A DNA stretch of 64,000 bases from Alloalcanivorax marinus (GCF_016906305.1 NZ_JADDOL010000004.1:230139-294138), one strand, 5' to 3'. Numbered from the stretch's first letter, positions 39,915-51,144 are shown. The notes: generated by a model from the sequence alone, not told the origin. Translations and numbers: made by a program.

Positions 39915-40331
39915 ATGTACGCCATCGGCGCCCTGTCCCGGGCCACCGACTGCAAGGTGGAAACCATCCGTTATTACGAGAAGATCGGCCTGATGCCGGA
40001 GCCCGCCCGCAGCGAGGGCAACCAGCGGCGTTACGGGGAGCGCCATCGGGAGCGGCTGTACTTTATCCGCCATTGCCGGGACCTGGGCTTCAGCATCGAG
40101 GCGATCCGCGAACTGCTGGCGCTCTCCGACGACCAGCACCGGGACTGCGCGGCGGTGGACGCCCTGGCGCGCCGCCACCGGGACGCGGTGGACGACCGGA
40201 TCCGCGCGCTCACCGCCCTGCGCGAGGAACTGGACCGCATGATCCACCGCTGCGCCGGCGGCGATGTGGCCCACTGCGGCGTGATCGAAGCGCTCGGCGA
40301 CCACCGCCTGTGCCGGCACGCCCATCGGTGA
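39915..40331 (+). CDS. MerR-family Cd/Zn/Pb-responsive regulator (CadR/ZntR-like)
   Basis: A 138-residue activator. The N-terminal winged helix (YAIGALSRATDCKVETIRYYEK) is followed by a long dimerisation helix and a metal-binding region with Cys78, Cys113 and Cys121, the pattern used for Zn/Cd/Pb by ZntR, CadR and PbrR. The C-terminus LCRHAHR adds Cys133 and His residues as CadR proteins do. AAGGAGAAGGC precedes the ATG. It probably controls czcD through the dyad at 32717, about 7 kb away; direct evidence is the operator type only. Confidence 0.88.
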   Translation: MYAIGALSRATDCKVETIRYYEKIGLMPEPARSEGNQRRYGERHRERLYFIRHCRDLGFSIEAIRELLALSDDQHRDCAAVDALARRHRDAVDDRIRALTALREELDRMIHRCAGGDVAHCGVIEALGDHRLCRHAHR

Positions 40332-40423
40332 CCGGTGATTCCGTCTGATAGGTCGCATTCTTGACCCTCCGGGGGTAGAATCGCCCGCGTTTCAACCCCC
40401 CTGTCCTGCCTTGGAAGTGCTCC

Positions 40424-41653
40424 ATGTCCGCTGTGCTTCTCTTTCTCGTGGCTCTCGGGTTCGTGTCCATCGTGGCGGAGGACCTGGTCCACATCGATAA
40501 AGCCAAGACCACCCTGTTTTTCGGTTCACTGGTCTGGGTGCTGCATTTCATCTTTCCGCCCTCCGGCGAGACCTCCGACGCGCTGATGATGGCGCTGGAC
40601 GAAAACCTGCTCGACATCGCTTCCCTGTGGCTGTTTCTGATGGCCGCCATGACCCTGGTGGCCTATCTGTCCCACAAGGGCGTGATCGACGGCATCGTCA
40701 ACGCCCTGCTGCCGGAGCGCATGAGCGAGCGCAAGCTGATGCTGCTCACCGGTCTGTTCGCGTTCTGCTTTTCCTCCATGGCTGACAACATCACCGCCAC
40801 CCTGGTGTGCATCGCGGTCTTGATGAACCTGCGTCTGCCTCGGGAAAAAATGCTGCGCTATGTGGTGCTGGTGGTGTTCTCGGTGAACGCCGGCGGTACC
40901 GCCCTGATCACCGGTGACGTGACCACGCTGATGATCTTCCTGGCCGACAAGGTGGAAATTCCCGATCTGATGCTGCTCAGCCTGCCCGCCTTCATGGCGG
41001 TGGCGGTGCTGTCGCTGCTGCTGTCCCGCGGGCTGAGCGGCGAGTTGGTGATGGAGAAGCGCCACACCGAGGTGGCCAACGGCGACAAGGCGGTGGCGGT
41101 GCTGTTTTTCTGCACCATTCTCGGCACCATTTTCGGCAACGTGTTCTTCGGCATCCCGCCGGTTCTCACCTTCCTGTTCGGTCTGTCGCTGATGTTCATG
41201 GTGGTGCAGTTCCTGAACCGCGACGAGCCGACGCTGGATTACATCCGCAAGATCGAGTTCGACACCCTGCTGTTCTTCCTGGGCGTTCTGCTGCTGGTGG
41301 GCATGCTCAAGGAACAGGGCGTGCTGGCCTACTTCCCCAAGCTGTACGACGTGATGCCGCCGCTGGCCGCCAACTACGTGATGGGTCTGGTGTCGTCCCT
41401 GTTCGATAACGTGCCGCTGACCGCCGCGCTGCTCAATTCCGGCATCAATATGACGCTGGACCAGTGGCTGACCCTGACCTACGCGGTGGGCGTGGGCGGC
41501 TCCCTGCTGGTGATCGGCTCCGCCGCCGGCGTGGTGGCCATGAGCAAGGTGGACGGCCTCACCTTCGGCAGCTACCTGAAATTCTCCGGCTATCTGCTGG
41601 TGGCCTACACCGCCGGTTTCTTCGGCGTGCTCGCCGTGGGCAGCCTGCTCTAG
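40424..41653 (+). CDS. nhaD: NhaD-type Na+/H+ antiporter
   Basis: A 409-residue inner-membrane antiporter of the NhaD/ion-transporter superfamily with about ten to twelve helices. The segments SSMADNITATL and SSLFDNVPLTAALL are the paired discontinuous-helix motifs of the family, with Asp residues for Na+/Li+. NhaD exchanges Na+ or Li+ for H+ at alkaline pH and is frequent in marine and haloalkaliphilic gammaproteobacteria. It is convergent with the LigB-like gene; no terminator was seen in the 13-nt gap. Confidence 0.94.
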   Translation: MSAVLLFLVALGFVSIVAEDLVHIDKAKTTLFFGSLVWVLHFIFPPSGETSDALMMALDENLLDIASLWLFLMAAMTLVAYLSHKGVIDGIVNALLPERMSERKLMLLTGLFAFCFSSMADNITATLVCIAVLMNLRLPREKMLRYVVLVVFSVNAGGTALITGDVTTLMIFLADKVEIPDLMLLSLPAFMAVAVLSLLLSRGLSGELVMEKRHTEVANGDKAVAVLFFCTILGTIFGNVFFGIPPVLTFLFGLSLMFMVVQFLNRDEPTLDYIRKIEFDTLLFFLGVLLLVGMLKEQGVLAYFPKLYDVMPPLAANYVMGLVSSLFDNVPLTAALLNSGINMTLDQWLTLTYAVGVGGSLLVIGSAAGVVAMSKVDGLTFGSYLKFSGYLLVAYTAGFFGVLAVGSLL

Positions 41654-41666
41654 GGCTCACGGTCCC

Positions 41667-42461
41667 TCATTCCCACAGCACCGAGCTGACGTTCGCCGCG
41701 CCCATACGGCCGGCGAACACCCGCCCGGCGCGGCCGCCGGCGGCGCCGGCGCACACCAGTGCCGGCATCAGATGCTCCTCGCGCGGGTGGGCAAACCGCC
41801 CGCCGGGGGCGTCATGCCAATGATCCAGCCGGCGCGCCCGCTCCGCCGCGTCCAGCCCCGGGTCCGCCAGGGTGGCCCCCAGCCATTCCTCGAACGCCCG
41901 GTTCGCCTCCAGCGCCGCCGGGGAACGATCCCGACCCATCAGCACCGCCATGTTGTGGAACGAGGAACCGGAACCGATGATCGCCACACCCTCCGCCCGC
42001 AGCGGCGCCAGCGCCTCCCCCAGGCGACGGTGGGTGGCGGCATCCAGGGACGCGTGCACCGACATCTCCACCACCGGCACGTGCGCCGCCGGATACATCA
42101 GCGACAGGGGCACGAACACGCCGTGGTCGAAGCCCCGAGTGTCGTCCACCGAGGCGGGCAGGCCGACCTCGTCCAGCAGCGCCCGCGCCCGGGCCGCCAG
42201 TGCGGGTAGCCCCGGCGCCGGATAACGCAGGGAGTAAGCCACCTCCGGAAAGCCGTAATAATCGTAAATCAGCGACGGGTTCGGATGGCCGGTGAACGAC
42301 ACCGGCGCCGCCTCCCAATGGGCACTCACCAGCAAAATCGCCTTGGGCGTCGGCGCCGCCGCCGCCAGGGCCTTCAGGGAGGCCACCAGCTCCCGGTGAC
42401 CGGGCTCGTCGAGCAGCGGCAGCGGCCCGCCGCCGTGGGTGAGGTAAGCGATGTAGGCCAT
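41667..42461 (-). CDS. LigB/DODA-type extradiol dioxygenase (YgiD-like)
   Basis: A 264-residue zinc- or iron-dependent enzyme of the 4,5-DOPA extradiol dioxygenase family. Metal ligands are expected at His9 (LTHGGGPLPLL), His48 (VSAHWE) and the His in GSSFHNM, and the C-terminus has RFAHPREEHLMPALVC. E. coli YgiD and plant DODA cleave DOPA; the natural substrate of bacterial members is generally unknown. A stand-alone gene here, on the opposite strand to nhaD. Confidence 0.9.
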   Translation of the reverse strand: MAYIAYLTHGGGPLPLLDEPGHRELVASLKALAAAAPTPKAILLVSAHWEAAPVSFTGHPNPSLIYDYYGFPEVAYSLRYPAPGLPALAARARALLDEVGLPASVDDTRGFDHGVFVPLSLMYPAAHVPVVEMSVHASLDAATHRRLGEALAPLRAEGVAIIGSGSSFHNMAVLMGRDRSPAALEANRAFEEWLGATLADPGLDAAERARRLDHWHDAPGGRFAHPREEHLMPALVCAGAAGGRAGRVFAGRMGAANVSSVLWE

Positions 42462-42554
42462 GACGTTCTCCCGATATGAACCCTCAGGATACGCCGCCCG
42501 GCCCTGGCAACGGATTGAACCAGTGGCGCGGTACCATCGATTTTTTGCGCCGCC

Positions 42555-44021
42555 TCACGGGCAGGCGGCGATGTCCCGGGCGGTGGTCATCAGCCGGTAG
42601 CGTCGGTTCCGCGCCAGCTCGACCAACGGCGGTGCCGGTGGCCGCTCGAGGGCGTCCAGTTCCCGGGGCCGCACCGCCAAATAGAGAGGCCGGCGCGGAG
42701 ACCCGGTCAGCGCCTCCCGCGCCTGCGCCAGGGACCGGGCCCGGGGCGTTTCCCGCCCGTAGTAGCGGGCCGAGAAGGGCACCTCCTCCAGGTATATCAA
42801 TGGCGCCCGGTCGGCCTCGGGCTGTCGCTGGTAGCAGGCCACCAGCGCCTTTTCCGTTCGCAGGGTGTCCGGATGGATGAGCACATAGGCGCCGGCGATC
42901 AGCGACAGCACCGGCACCAGCATCGCCGCGCCGACGATCCGGCGCCAGGCGCGACCACGCGGCCCCAGCGCCCTGGCCAGCAGCAGTGCCATGAACGGCA
43001 GCCCGGGCAGTACGTAAGTGGCCAGGATATTGCCCGAGAAGGTGAAGAACAGGCCGGGCACGAACGCGGCGGCGATCAGCAGGCGGTTGTCGTCGTCCTT
43101 CAGTGCCCGCCGCAGTCGGCGCCGGCCGTCGGCATCGCGGAGCCGGGGCAACAACGCCAGCGCCCACAGCGACCAGGGGAAGGCGGCGTAGAGGGTGAGC
43201 AGCCAGATGGTGCCACGGGCACGGTCGTGGGCACTGCCGTAGCGATCACCGCCCCAGCCCGGATCCAGAAAACGTTGAAAATGCTCACCGACGATAAAGT
43301 AGCGCAGAAACCCCGGCGTCTTGTGTTCGGCGAGCAGATACCACGGCACCGCCAGCAGCAGCGTCACCACGCCACCCCGCCACCAGGGCAGCCGCCGCCA
43401 CAGATCCGCCCAGCGCCCGCTCCACAGTGCCCACAGAAACAGTGGCGCGCCCACCAGCACCAGCGCCAGCGGCCCCTTGGCCAGCAGGCCCACCACCAGA
43501 CCAGCGAAGAACAGCGCGCCCCAGGCGCGGCGCTCGCCGCGCAGCGCCTGCCCCGCGCCCACCAGAGCAGCGGTGGTGCCCAGGGCCAGAAAGGAATCGG
43601 TAAGCACGGCACCGGCGCACACGAACAGCAGGCCGGAGGAGGCCGCGATCAGCGCCGCCACCCACCCCCCGTGGTCGCCGATCAGGCTGCGCCCATAACG
43701 GGCCACCAGCGCCACCATCGCCAGACAAGCCAGCCAGGAGGGCAAGCGCAGGGCCAGCTCATTGCCACCCAGCCATTGGAACGACAGCGCCTGGGCCCAG
43801 AACGCCAGCGGCGGCTTACCCCAGAACGGCACCCCCGGGGCGAACCAGGGGGTGACCCGGTCTCCGGTCACCGCCATCAGACGGGCGATGGCGCCATAGC
43901 GAGCCTCGGTGGTGTCGGTGAGCGGCAAGGCGGCCATCGTCGGCAAGCGGCTCAGGAGCACCACCGCCAGCAACAGCCACCACCGCCGCGCCGTGGCGGG
44001 TCGCTCAGCCGGCGTCCGCAT
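42555..44021 (-). CDS. ArnT/PMT-like membrane glycosyltransferase
   Basis: A 488-residue GT-C-type glycosyltransferase with about 12 helices. The first periplasmic loop has PLTDTTEARYG, the acidic motif of ArnT/dolichyl-mannosyltransferase-like (GT39/GT83) proteins, followed by FWGKPPLAFWAQALSF. Such enzymes move a sugar from a polyprenyl-phosphate donor to lipid A or another acceptor on the periplasmic side. The donor would be made by the GtrB-like enzyme encoded just upstream (17-nt overlap). It is shorter than E. coli ArnT (550); whether the sugar is aminoarabinose is doubtful because the other arn genes are absent. Last gene of the five-gene operon. Confidence 0.85.
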   Translation of the reverse strand: MRTPAERPATARRWWLLLAVVLLSRLPTMAALPLTDTTEARYGAIARLMAVTGDRVTPWFAPGVPFWGKPPLAFWAQALSFQWLGGNELALRLPSWLACLAMVALVARYGRSLIGDHGGWVAALIAASSGLLFVCAGAVLTDSFLALGTTAALVGAGQALRGERRAWGALFFAGLVVGLLAKGPLALVLVGAPLFLWALWSGRWADLWRRLPWWRGGVVTLLLAVPWYLLAEHKTPGFLRYFIVGEHFQRFLDPGWGGDRYGSAHDRARGTIWLLTLYAAFPWSLWALALLPRLRDADGRRRLRRALKDDDNRLLIAAAFVPGLFFTFSGNILATYVLPGLPFMALLLARALGPRGRAWRRIVGAAMLVPVLSLIAGAYVLIHPDTLRTEKALVACYQRQPEADRAPLIYLEEVPFSARYYGRETPRARSLAQAREALTGSPRRPLYLAVRPRELDALERPPAPPLVELARNRRYRLMTTARDIAACP

Positions 44022-45033
44022 GGGGCAGCCTCAGGGTGGCGGCGGGTCGCGGCCGCCGCCGACGAACGGCGCCCGGCGTGATCACATCACGGACCAGATA
44101 GATCGGCCGTTGCTTGGTTTCCAGATAGACCTTGCCGACGTATTCACCGACGATGCCGATGGTGAGCAGCTGCAGGCCACCCAGAAACGTCATCCACGCC
44201 ATCAGGGATGGATAGCCGGGCACCGCCACCCCCAGGATCAACGCCTTGGCGATGATCCACACACCGAAACCGGCACCGAGCGTGGCGGCCAGCGCGCCGA
44301 CCAGCGCCGCCCAGCGCAACGGCGCCACGGAGAACGAGGTGATGCCTTCCAGCGCCAGACCCAGTAGTCGCCAGTAGCCCCATTTGCTGCGGCCGGCGAA
44401 GCGTTCCTCACGGTCATAAAGCAGCACCCGGGTGGGCAGCCCGACCCAGGCAAACAGCCCCTTCATGTACCGGTTGCGCTCGTTGAGCCGACGCACCGCC
44501 ATCACCGCGCGCCGGCTCATCAGACGGAAATCGCCGGTATCCACGGGGATGCGCGAGCCGCTCAGACGCCGCAGCAAACGGTAGTAGAGGTGTGCGCTGG
44601 CGCGTTTGAGCCGCGTTTCCCCGGGGCGCGAACGGCGCTGCATCAGCACCACATCGGCGCCGGCCCGCCAGCTTCGAATCATTGCCGGAATGCATTCCGG
44701 CGGATCTTGCAGGTCCGCGTCCAGGATAATCACCGCCTCGCCACGGGCATGATCCAGGCCCGCGGTAAGGGCCGCTTCCTTGCCGAAGTTTCGCGACAGG
44801 CGGACCAGGCGAATCCACGGTTTATCGGCGCAGTGGCCGGCCAACCACTGATCGCCGCCGTCGTCGCTGCCGTCATCCACGAACACCGCTTCGAAGGACA
44901 ATCCGGTGGCGGCCAGGACCCGGCCCAGCCGCGCCACGCATTCCGGCAACACCGCTCTTTCGTTGTAGAACGGCACCACGACGCTGATGACCGGTTCCTG
45001 CCTGTTGCTAACCGGGGGGATGAGAGCGGTCAT
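44005..45033 (-). CDS. GtrB/DPMS-like family 2 glycosyltransferase
   Basis: A 342-residue polyprenyl-phosphate glycosyltransferase. The GT2 domain has VVVPFYNERAVLPE, VDDGSDDGG and the metal motif ILDADLQDPPE, and two C-terminal membrane helices anchor it. It should transfer a hexose from a nucleotide sugar to undecaprenyl phosphate on the cytoplasmic side. GtrA is encoded just upstream (26-nt overlap) and would assist flipping. The ATG at MTALIPP is favoured; a GTG three codons earlier is possible. Confidence 0.9.
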   Translation of the reverse strand: MTALIPPVSNRQEPVISVVVPFYNERAVLPECVARLGRVLAATGLSFEAVFVDDGSDDGGDQWLAGHCADKPWIRLVRLSRNFGKEAALTAGLDHARGEAVIILDADLQDPPECIPAMIRSWRAGADVVLMQRRSRPGETRLKRASAHLYYRLLRRLSGSRIPVDTGDFRLMSRRAVMAVRRLNERNRYMKGLFAWVGLPTRVLLYDREERFAGRSKWGYWRLLGLALEGITSFSVAPLRWAALVGALAATLGAGFGVWIIAKALILGVAVPGYPSLMAWMTFLGGLQLLTIGIVGEYVGKVYLETKQRPIYLVRDVITPGAVRRRRPRPAATLRLPHADAG

Positions 45034-45406
45034 GAAAAACACACCTCTTGTAGAGCGTATAGTTGGCGACGGCCACCAGTGCCGTGGTCACCAGTTGCGC
45101 CGGCGCCACCGACAGGGCGAGACCACGGTGCAACAGCAGAAAAGCCGTACTGTTCAAGAGGACGCCGAGGCCGCAGGTCAGCAGGTAGCCGGGCAAGGCC
45201 GCCAGGCCGGGGCGGGCGCCAAAGGTCCAGCGTTGTTGCAACGGATAGTTGGTGGCCGCCCCGGCCACCACCCCGCCGGCGGTGGCCACGGCGGGCGCCA
45301 GCCCGGCGCCGATCAGCGCCGCCATGGCCAGCCAGTGCACTCCGGTCGCCAGCGCCCCGGACGATACGAACCGCAGTGGCCGGGCGACGCGGGCGACCGG
45401 AATCAA
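45008..45406 (-). CDS. GtrA-family membrane protein
   Basis: A 132-residue protein with four membrane helices and the GtrA signatures FVSSGALATGVHWLAM, NYPLQQRWTFGA and ANYTLYKRCVF. GtrA proteins are thought to flip undecaprenyl-phosphate sugars across the inner membrane for O-antigen or lipid A decoration. It lies between the methyltransferase gene and the glycosyltransferase gene, overlapping both, which supports one pathway. Confidence 0.9.
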   Translation of the reverse strand: MIPVARVARPLRFVSSGALATGVHWLAMAALIGAGLAPAVATAGGVVAGAATNYPLQQRWTFGARPGLAALPGYLLTCGLGVLLNSTAFLLLHRGLALSVAPAQLVTTALVAVANYTLYKRCVFHDRSHPPG

Positions 45407-46065
45407 GAACGCTGGCGCACGAAACGCGCCAGGTGCAGGGAGTGGAGGAAACGCCGCTGCGCCACGTCCCGGTCGAGACGAAAGCCCTCCGCTTCCATGT
45501 CCGCCACCAGCTCGCTCAACGGCGTGTGGTTCTGGCGGTGACGGTGGCCGCCCACGGCAGCGCGCAGGCGCCGCTTGAGGCCGGTATAGGACCAGGGGGC
45601 CAGGTAGGACACCAGCACATAGCCGCGGCTGACCCGGGCCATTTCACGTACCAGTTCCCGGCGCTCGGCGCGCTCCGCGAAATGGTGCAGCAGCCGAAAG
45701 CAGATCACCGCATCGAAATGGCGGCTTTCCCAGGGCAGATTGAACACGTCCCCTTCCCGCACCCGAGCCGGTTTGCCCGCCTCGTCGAGCACCGCGCGGG
45801 TGTGGTCCACGGCGGCCTTGCCCAGGTCCAGGCCCGACACCTCCCAGCCCTGGCGGGCCGCCCACAGCGTCAGGCGGCCGGCGCCGCAGGGCGCGTCCAG
45901 CACCCGGGCGTTGGGCGGCAGGCTCGGAAAAGCCCGGCTCACCAGCTTCATTTCCGCCCGGTGTTTTTCGGGCTTGCGACGGGCGTAGTCCTGGATGGTG
46001 GCGGTGTCGGCTTTGACCCGGCTGGGGGCGGTCAGCGGCGCATTCAGATTCAGGGTGTCAGGCAT
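45403..46065 (-). CDS. SAM-dependent methyltransferase of the LPS-modification operon
   Basis: A 220-residue class I methyltransferase with SAM motif VLDAPCGAGRLTLWAARQGW near residue 55 and the acidic loop GLDLGKAA. Its C-terminus FRLDRDVAQRRFLHSLHLAR closely resembles that of the methyltransferase at 47166, so the two are paralogues. In Pseudomonas, WaaP/InaA-like kinase and methyltransferase genes occur side by side in ColR-controlled envelope loci, which favours a cell-envelope substrate. The start overlaps the kinase gene by 8 nt. Methyl acceptor unknown. Confidence 0.85.
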   Translation of the reverse strand: MPDTLNLNAPLTAPSRVKADTATIQDYARRKPEKHRAEMKLVSRAFPSLPPNARVLDAPCGAGRLTLWAARQGWEVSGLDLGKAAVDHTRAVLDEAGKPARVREGDVFNLPWESRHFDAVICFRLLHHFAERAERRELVREMARVSRGYVLVSYLAPWSYTGLKRRLRAAVGGHRHRQNHTPLSELVADMEAEGFRLDRDVAQRRFLHSLHLARFVRQRS

Positions 46066-46795
46066 GGTGGAATACTCGTTGGGGCGCCGGCGGCGCGGTC
46101 AGGGTCAATCGGGGCGCGTACAGGCGGGCGGTGCGCAGCAGGGTGTCGCGGCCGCGCGTGTCGAGAAACGGCGCCCGCCGCAGCAGCTGGTCCAGGTCCG
46201 CGTGGGCGGCGGCGGTCACGCTCCAGCGATAACGCCAGCGCTCGTAATCAAGCAGGCGCACACGCAGCGTTTCCGGATCGATGAGGATGTGTTCGGGGTA
46301 GCAGGCGCCGTGCTGAATACGGCGGCGGTGCAGAGCGGACAGGGCGGCGGTCACCGCGATCAGTCCGGCGAACAAGCGGGCCGGTTCCACCCGGGCGGCG
46401 AAGGTACCCAGGTCCACGAAGCCGTCCGAGGCGCGGGTGACCAGCACCGCCCGGTCGCCGTCCTCGGCAAAGAACACCCACTGCACGCGGGGGCAGTCAC
46501 GGAAGGTGGAGAGCGCCAGAAAGTCCTGGAAATAGGTGGGGCGGGCGCGGCCGCCGCTGGTCAGGGTGCGGCGCCGCTGGCCGGCCTGGCGTTTCACGTA
46601 CAGCAGGGTTTCGGCCCCGTCCGGGCCGGGCACGCGCAGGCGGCTGACACCACTCCAGCCACCGCGACGGAAATTGGGCGGCTCCACCCAGTCGGTGCTG
46701 AGATGCCACCAGTCCTGAAGTTCGCTCAACCCTTGCTCAGCCAGGGACGCCCGCCAGGCGTCCGCCACATGCACCGTTTTCATAGCCTCGCTCAC
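46058..46795 (-). CDS. WaaP/InaA-like lipopolysaccharide kinase family protein
   Basis: A 245-residue kinase-fold protein of the Kdo/WaaP (InaA) family. The glycine-loop region is RGGWSGVSRLRV, the Lys lies in LLYVKRQAG, the catalytic loop is HRRRIQHGACYPEHILID and the metal motif is LLDYERWR. Compared with the usual HGDLYPRHI, the catalytic Asp position is Ala (HGACYP), so phosphotransfer may be altered or absent. It is the first gene of the leftward five-gene operon and is preceded by a PmrA-type box. The likely role is LPS core phosphorylation or scaffolding. Confidence 0.85.
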   Translation of the reverse strand: MSEAMKTVHVADAWRASLAEQGLSELQDWWHLSTDWVEPPNFRRGGWSGVSRLRVPGPDGAETLLYVKRQAGQRRRTLTSGGRARPTYFQDFLALSTFRDCPRVQWVFFAEDGDRAVLVTRASDGFVDLGTFAARVEPARLFAGLIAVTAALSALHRRRIQHGACYPEHILIDPETLRVRLLDYERWRYRWSVTAAAHADLDQLLRRAPFLDTRGRDTLLRTARLYAPRLTLTAPPAPQRVFHHA

Positions 46796-46832
46796 TCTGC
46801 AAAGCGGATAGTGAGCAAGTTAGGGGCGGGGT

Positions 46833-46849
46833 CTTAAACCAGACTTAAG
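46833..46849 (-). promoter_or_regulatory. Perfect PmrA-type box before the LPS-modification operon
   Basis: On the minus strand CTTAAG-TCTGG-TTTAAG fits the PmrA recognition pattern YTTAAK-N5-YTTAAK at every defined position. It stands 37 nt before the kinase start, with CACTAT a further 19 nt downstream as a possible -10 box. PmrA/BasR controls LPS modification in response to iron, aluminium, zinc or cationic peptides in enteric bacteria and Pseudomonas. No pmrAB genes are in the window. Confidence 0.6.
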
Positions 46850-46853
46850 GGCG

Positions 46854-46881
46854 AAAAAGAAAAGGCGCGGCGAGAAGCGCC
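46854..46881 (-). terminator. Intrinsic terminator of the small membrane protein gene
   Basis: On the minus strand a GGCGC/GCGCC stem (or the overlapping CGGCG/CGCCG) is followed by TTTTCTTTTT, immediately after the stop of the 70-residue protein and just before the PmrA-type box of the next operon. Confidence 0.65.
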
Positions 46882-46882
46882 G

Positions 46883-47095
46883 TCAGGGGCCGGGCCTGTC
46901 CTCGTCGTTGCGGCCGATGCGCAGGCCCGCCACATGGGTGACGCCCCGCAGACGCAGCAGTGCCCAGACGCTGCCAATAAGGCCGAACAGGGGCGCCAGA
47001 TAGACGGTGGTGTCGGTGAGGATATTCAGGGCCAGGCCGGCCACCAGCATCAGGGCGAACACGGCCAGGAAGGCCCATAAAACGATTTTCTGCAT
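46883..47095 (-). CDS. Small two-helix inner-membrane protein, unknown
   Basis: A 70-residue protein with two hydrophobic segments (IVLWAFLAVFALMLVAGLAL and VYLAPLFGLIGSVWALL) and a charged C-terminus (RIGRNDEDRPGP). I do not recognise a family. It lies between the second methyltransferase gene and the five-gene LPS operon on the same strand and is closed by a terminator, so it may be co-transcribed with the methyltransferase. The ribosome-binding site is weak. Confidence 0.6.
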   Translation of the reverse strand: MQKIVLWAFLAVFALMLVAGLALNILTDTTVYLAPLFGLIGSVWALLRLRGVTHVAGLRIGRNDEDRPGP

Positions 47096-47165
47096 GCCAT
47101 ACCCGTTCGAGAAGCGATACCCGGCCAGTGTAACAGGCGTGCCGCGACCCGGGTCCACAAAACCG

Positions 47166-47780
47166 TCAGTGGGAAGAAAGCCGGATGGGTGCGTCCGCCG
47201 CCGGCGACCGGCGCACGAACCGGGCCAGATGCACGCAGGGCAGAAAGCGGCGTTGGGGAAAGTCCCGGTCCAGCTCGAACCCTTCGCGGCCCAGGGTCGA
47301 CGCCAGCCGGGGCAGGGGCGCGCCGTCACCGGCGACCTCCATCTGGCCCTCCACCCGGGACCAGGGCATCAGCTGACGTCCCAGATCGGCCATGGTGGGC
47401 GCGGCGAAGTACGGCACCAGCAAGGCATGGTCGGTGACCCGGGCCAGCTCACGCAGCCAGCCACGGCGCAGTCCCTCGTCGTCCGGCAACCGTGAACAGA
47501 GCACGCCCTGGAAATGCCGGTCCGGCCAGGGCAGCGACAGCGGCTCGCCCAGGCGGACATCGCCGCTCAGCGCCTTGGCATCGAGCACCGAACGGGTATG
47601 AAACGCGGCCCGCGCCTTGTCGAGGGCACACACTTGCCAGCCCTGTTCCGCCATCCAGGCGCTGATGCGACCGTCGCCGCAGGGCACGTCCAGCACCCGA
47701 TCACCGCGGCACAGTACCGGAAAGGCCCGTTCCACCAGGGCCGCGTCGAAACCGTCGAAAGCAGCAGCTTGATTGATCAC
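47166..47780 (-). CDS. SAM-dependent methyltransferase, paralogue of the operon enzyme
   Basis: A 204-residue class I methyltransferase with SAM motif VLDVPCGDGRISAWMAEQGW and the C-terminal block FELDRDFPQRRFLPCVHLAR shared with the methyltransferase at 45403. The GTG start is chosen because AAGGAGG stands 8 nt before it; an in-frame ATG 19 codons earlier has no such site. A near-match to the PmrA box lies 58 nt upstream, so the gene may belong to the same regulon as the LPS operon. Substrate unknown. Confidence 0.82.
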   Translation of the reverse strand: MINQAAAFDGFDAALVERAFPVLCRGDRVLDVPCGDGRISAWMAEQGWQVCALDKARAAFHTRSVLDAKALSGDVRLGEPLSLPWPDRHFQGVLCSRLPDDEGLRRGWLRELARVTDHALLVPYFAAPTMADLGRQLMPWSRVEGQMEVAGDGAPLPRLASTLGREGFELDRDFPQRRFLPCVHLARFVRRSPAADAPIRLSSH

Positions 47781-47837
47781 GGTAAAGCCCTCCTTGCTGG
47801 TTTGTGTGCATCCTGGAATCCACGCTAGAGGGAGCAA

Positions 47838-47854
47838 CTTAAATCAAACTGAAT
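47838..47854 (-). promoter_or_regulatory. PmrA-type box, near match, before the second methyltransferase gene
   Basis: On the minus strand ATTCAG-TTTGA-TTTAAG fits YTTAAK-N5-YTTAAK at 10 of 12 defined positions, with the promoter-proximal half perfect. The position upstream of a paralogue of an operon gene that has a perfect box supports it. Confidence 0.45.
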
Positions 47855-47941
47855 GGCGAGACGCCCGTCCGGACCTGCATCACAGTCCATCCATCGCCTG
47901 GTTCGCAACGCGATTTTTTTACGCAAAAAATCTTTTTTTTC

Positions 47942-47969
47942 AAAAAAAAGCCGCCTCACCGAGACGGCT
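47942..47969 (-). terminator. Strong intrinsic terminator of the second czc operon
   Basis: On the minus strand a 9-bp stem (AGCCGTCTC/GAGGCGGCT, one G-T pair) with a 3-nt loop is followed by at least seven T. It lies 20 nt after the stop of the RND gene. The DNA just beyond (47912-47932) is an AT palindrome, GATTTTTT/AAAAAATC around TACGC. Confidence 0.85.
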
Positions 47970-47988
47970 TTTGCTTCCACTGTCCAGG

Positions 47989-51135
<3,147 letters not shown>

Positions 51136-51144
51136 GACGGGCTC

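Noticed and set aside
40332..40423. Riboswitch (for example sodium-responsive) before nhaD
   Set aside because: Only about 90 nt are available. GGGGGT/ACCCCC pairing is visible, but no consensus core of a known riboswitch could be matched.
42555..44021. Assignment of the ArnT-like gene as arnT for aminoarabinose transfer
   Set aside because: No other arn genes (arnA, arnB, arnD) are nearby and the protein is shorter than ArnT; a different sugar is more likely.
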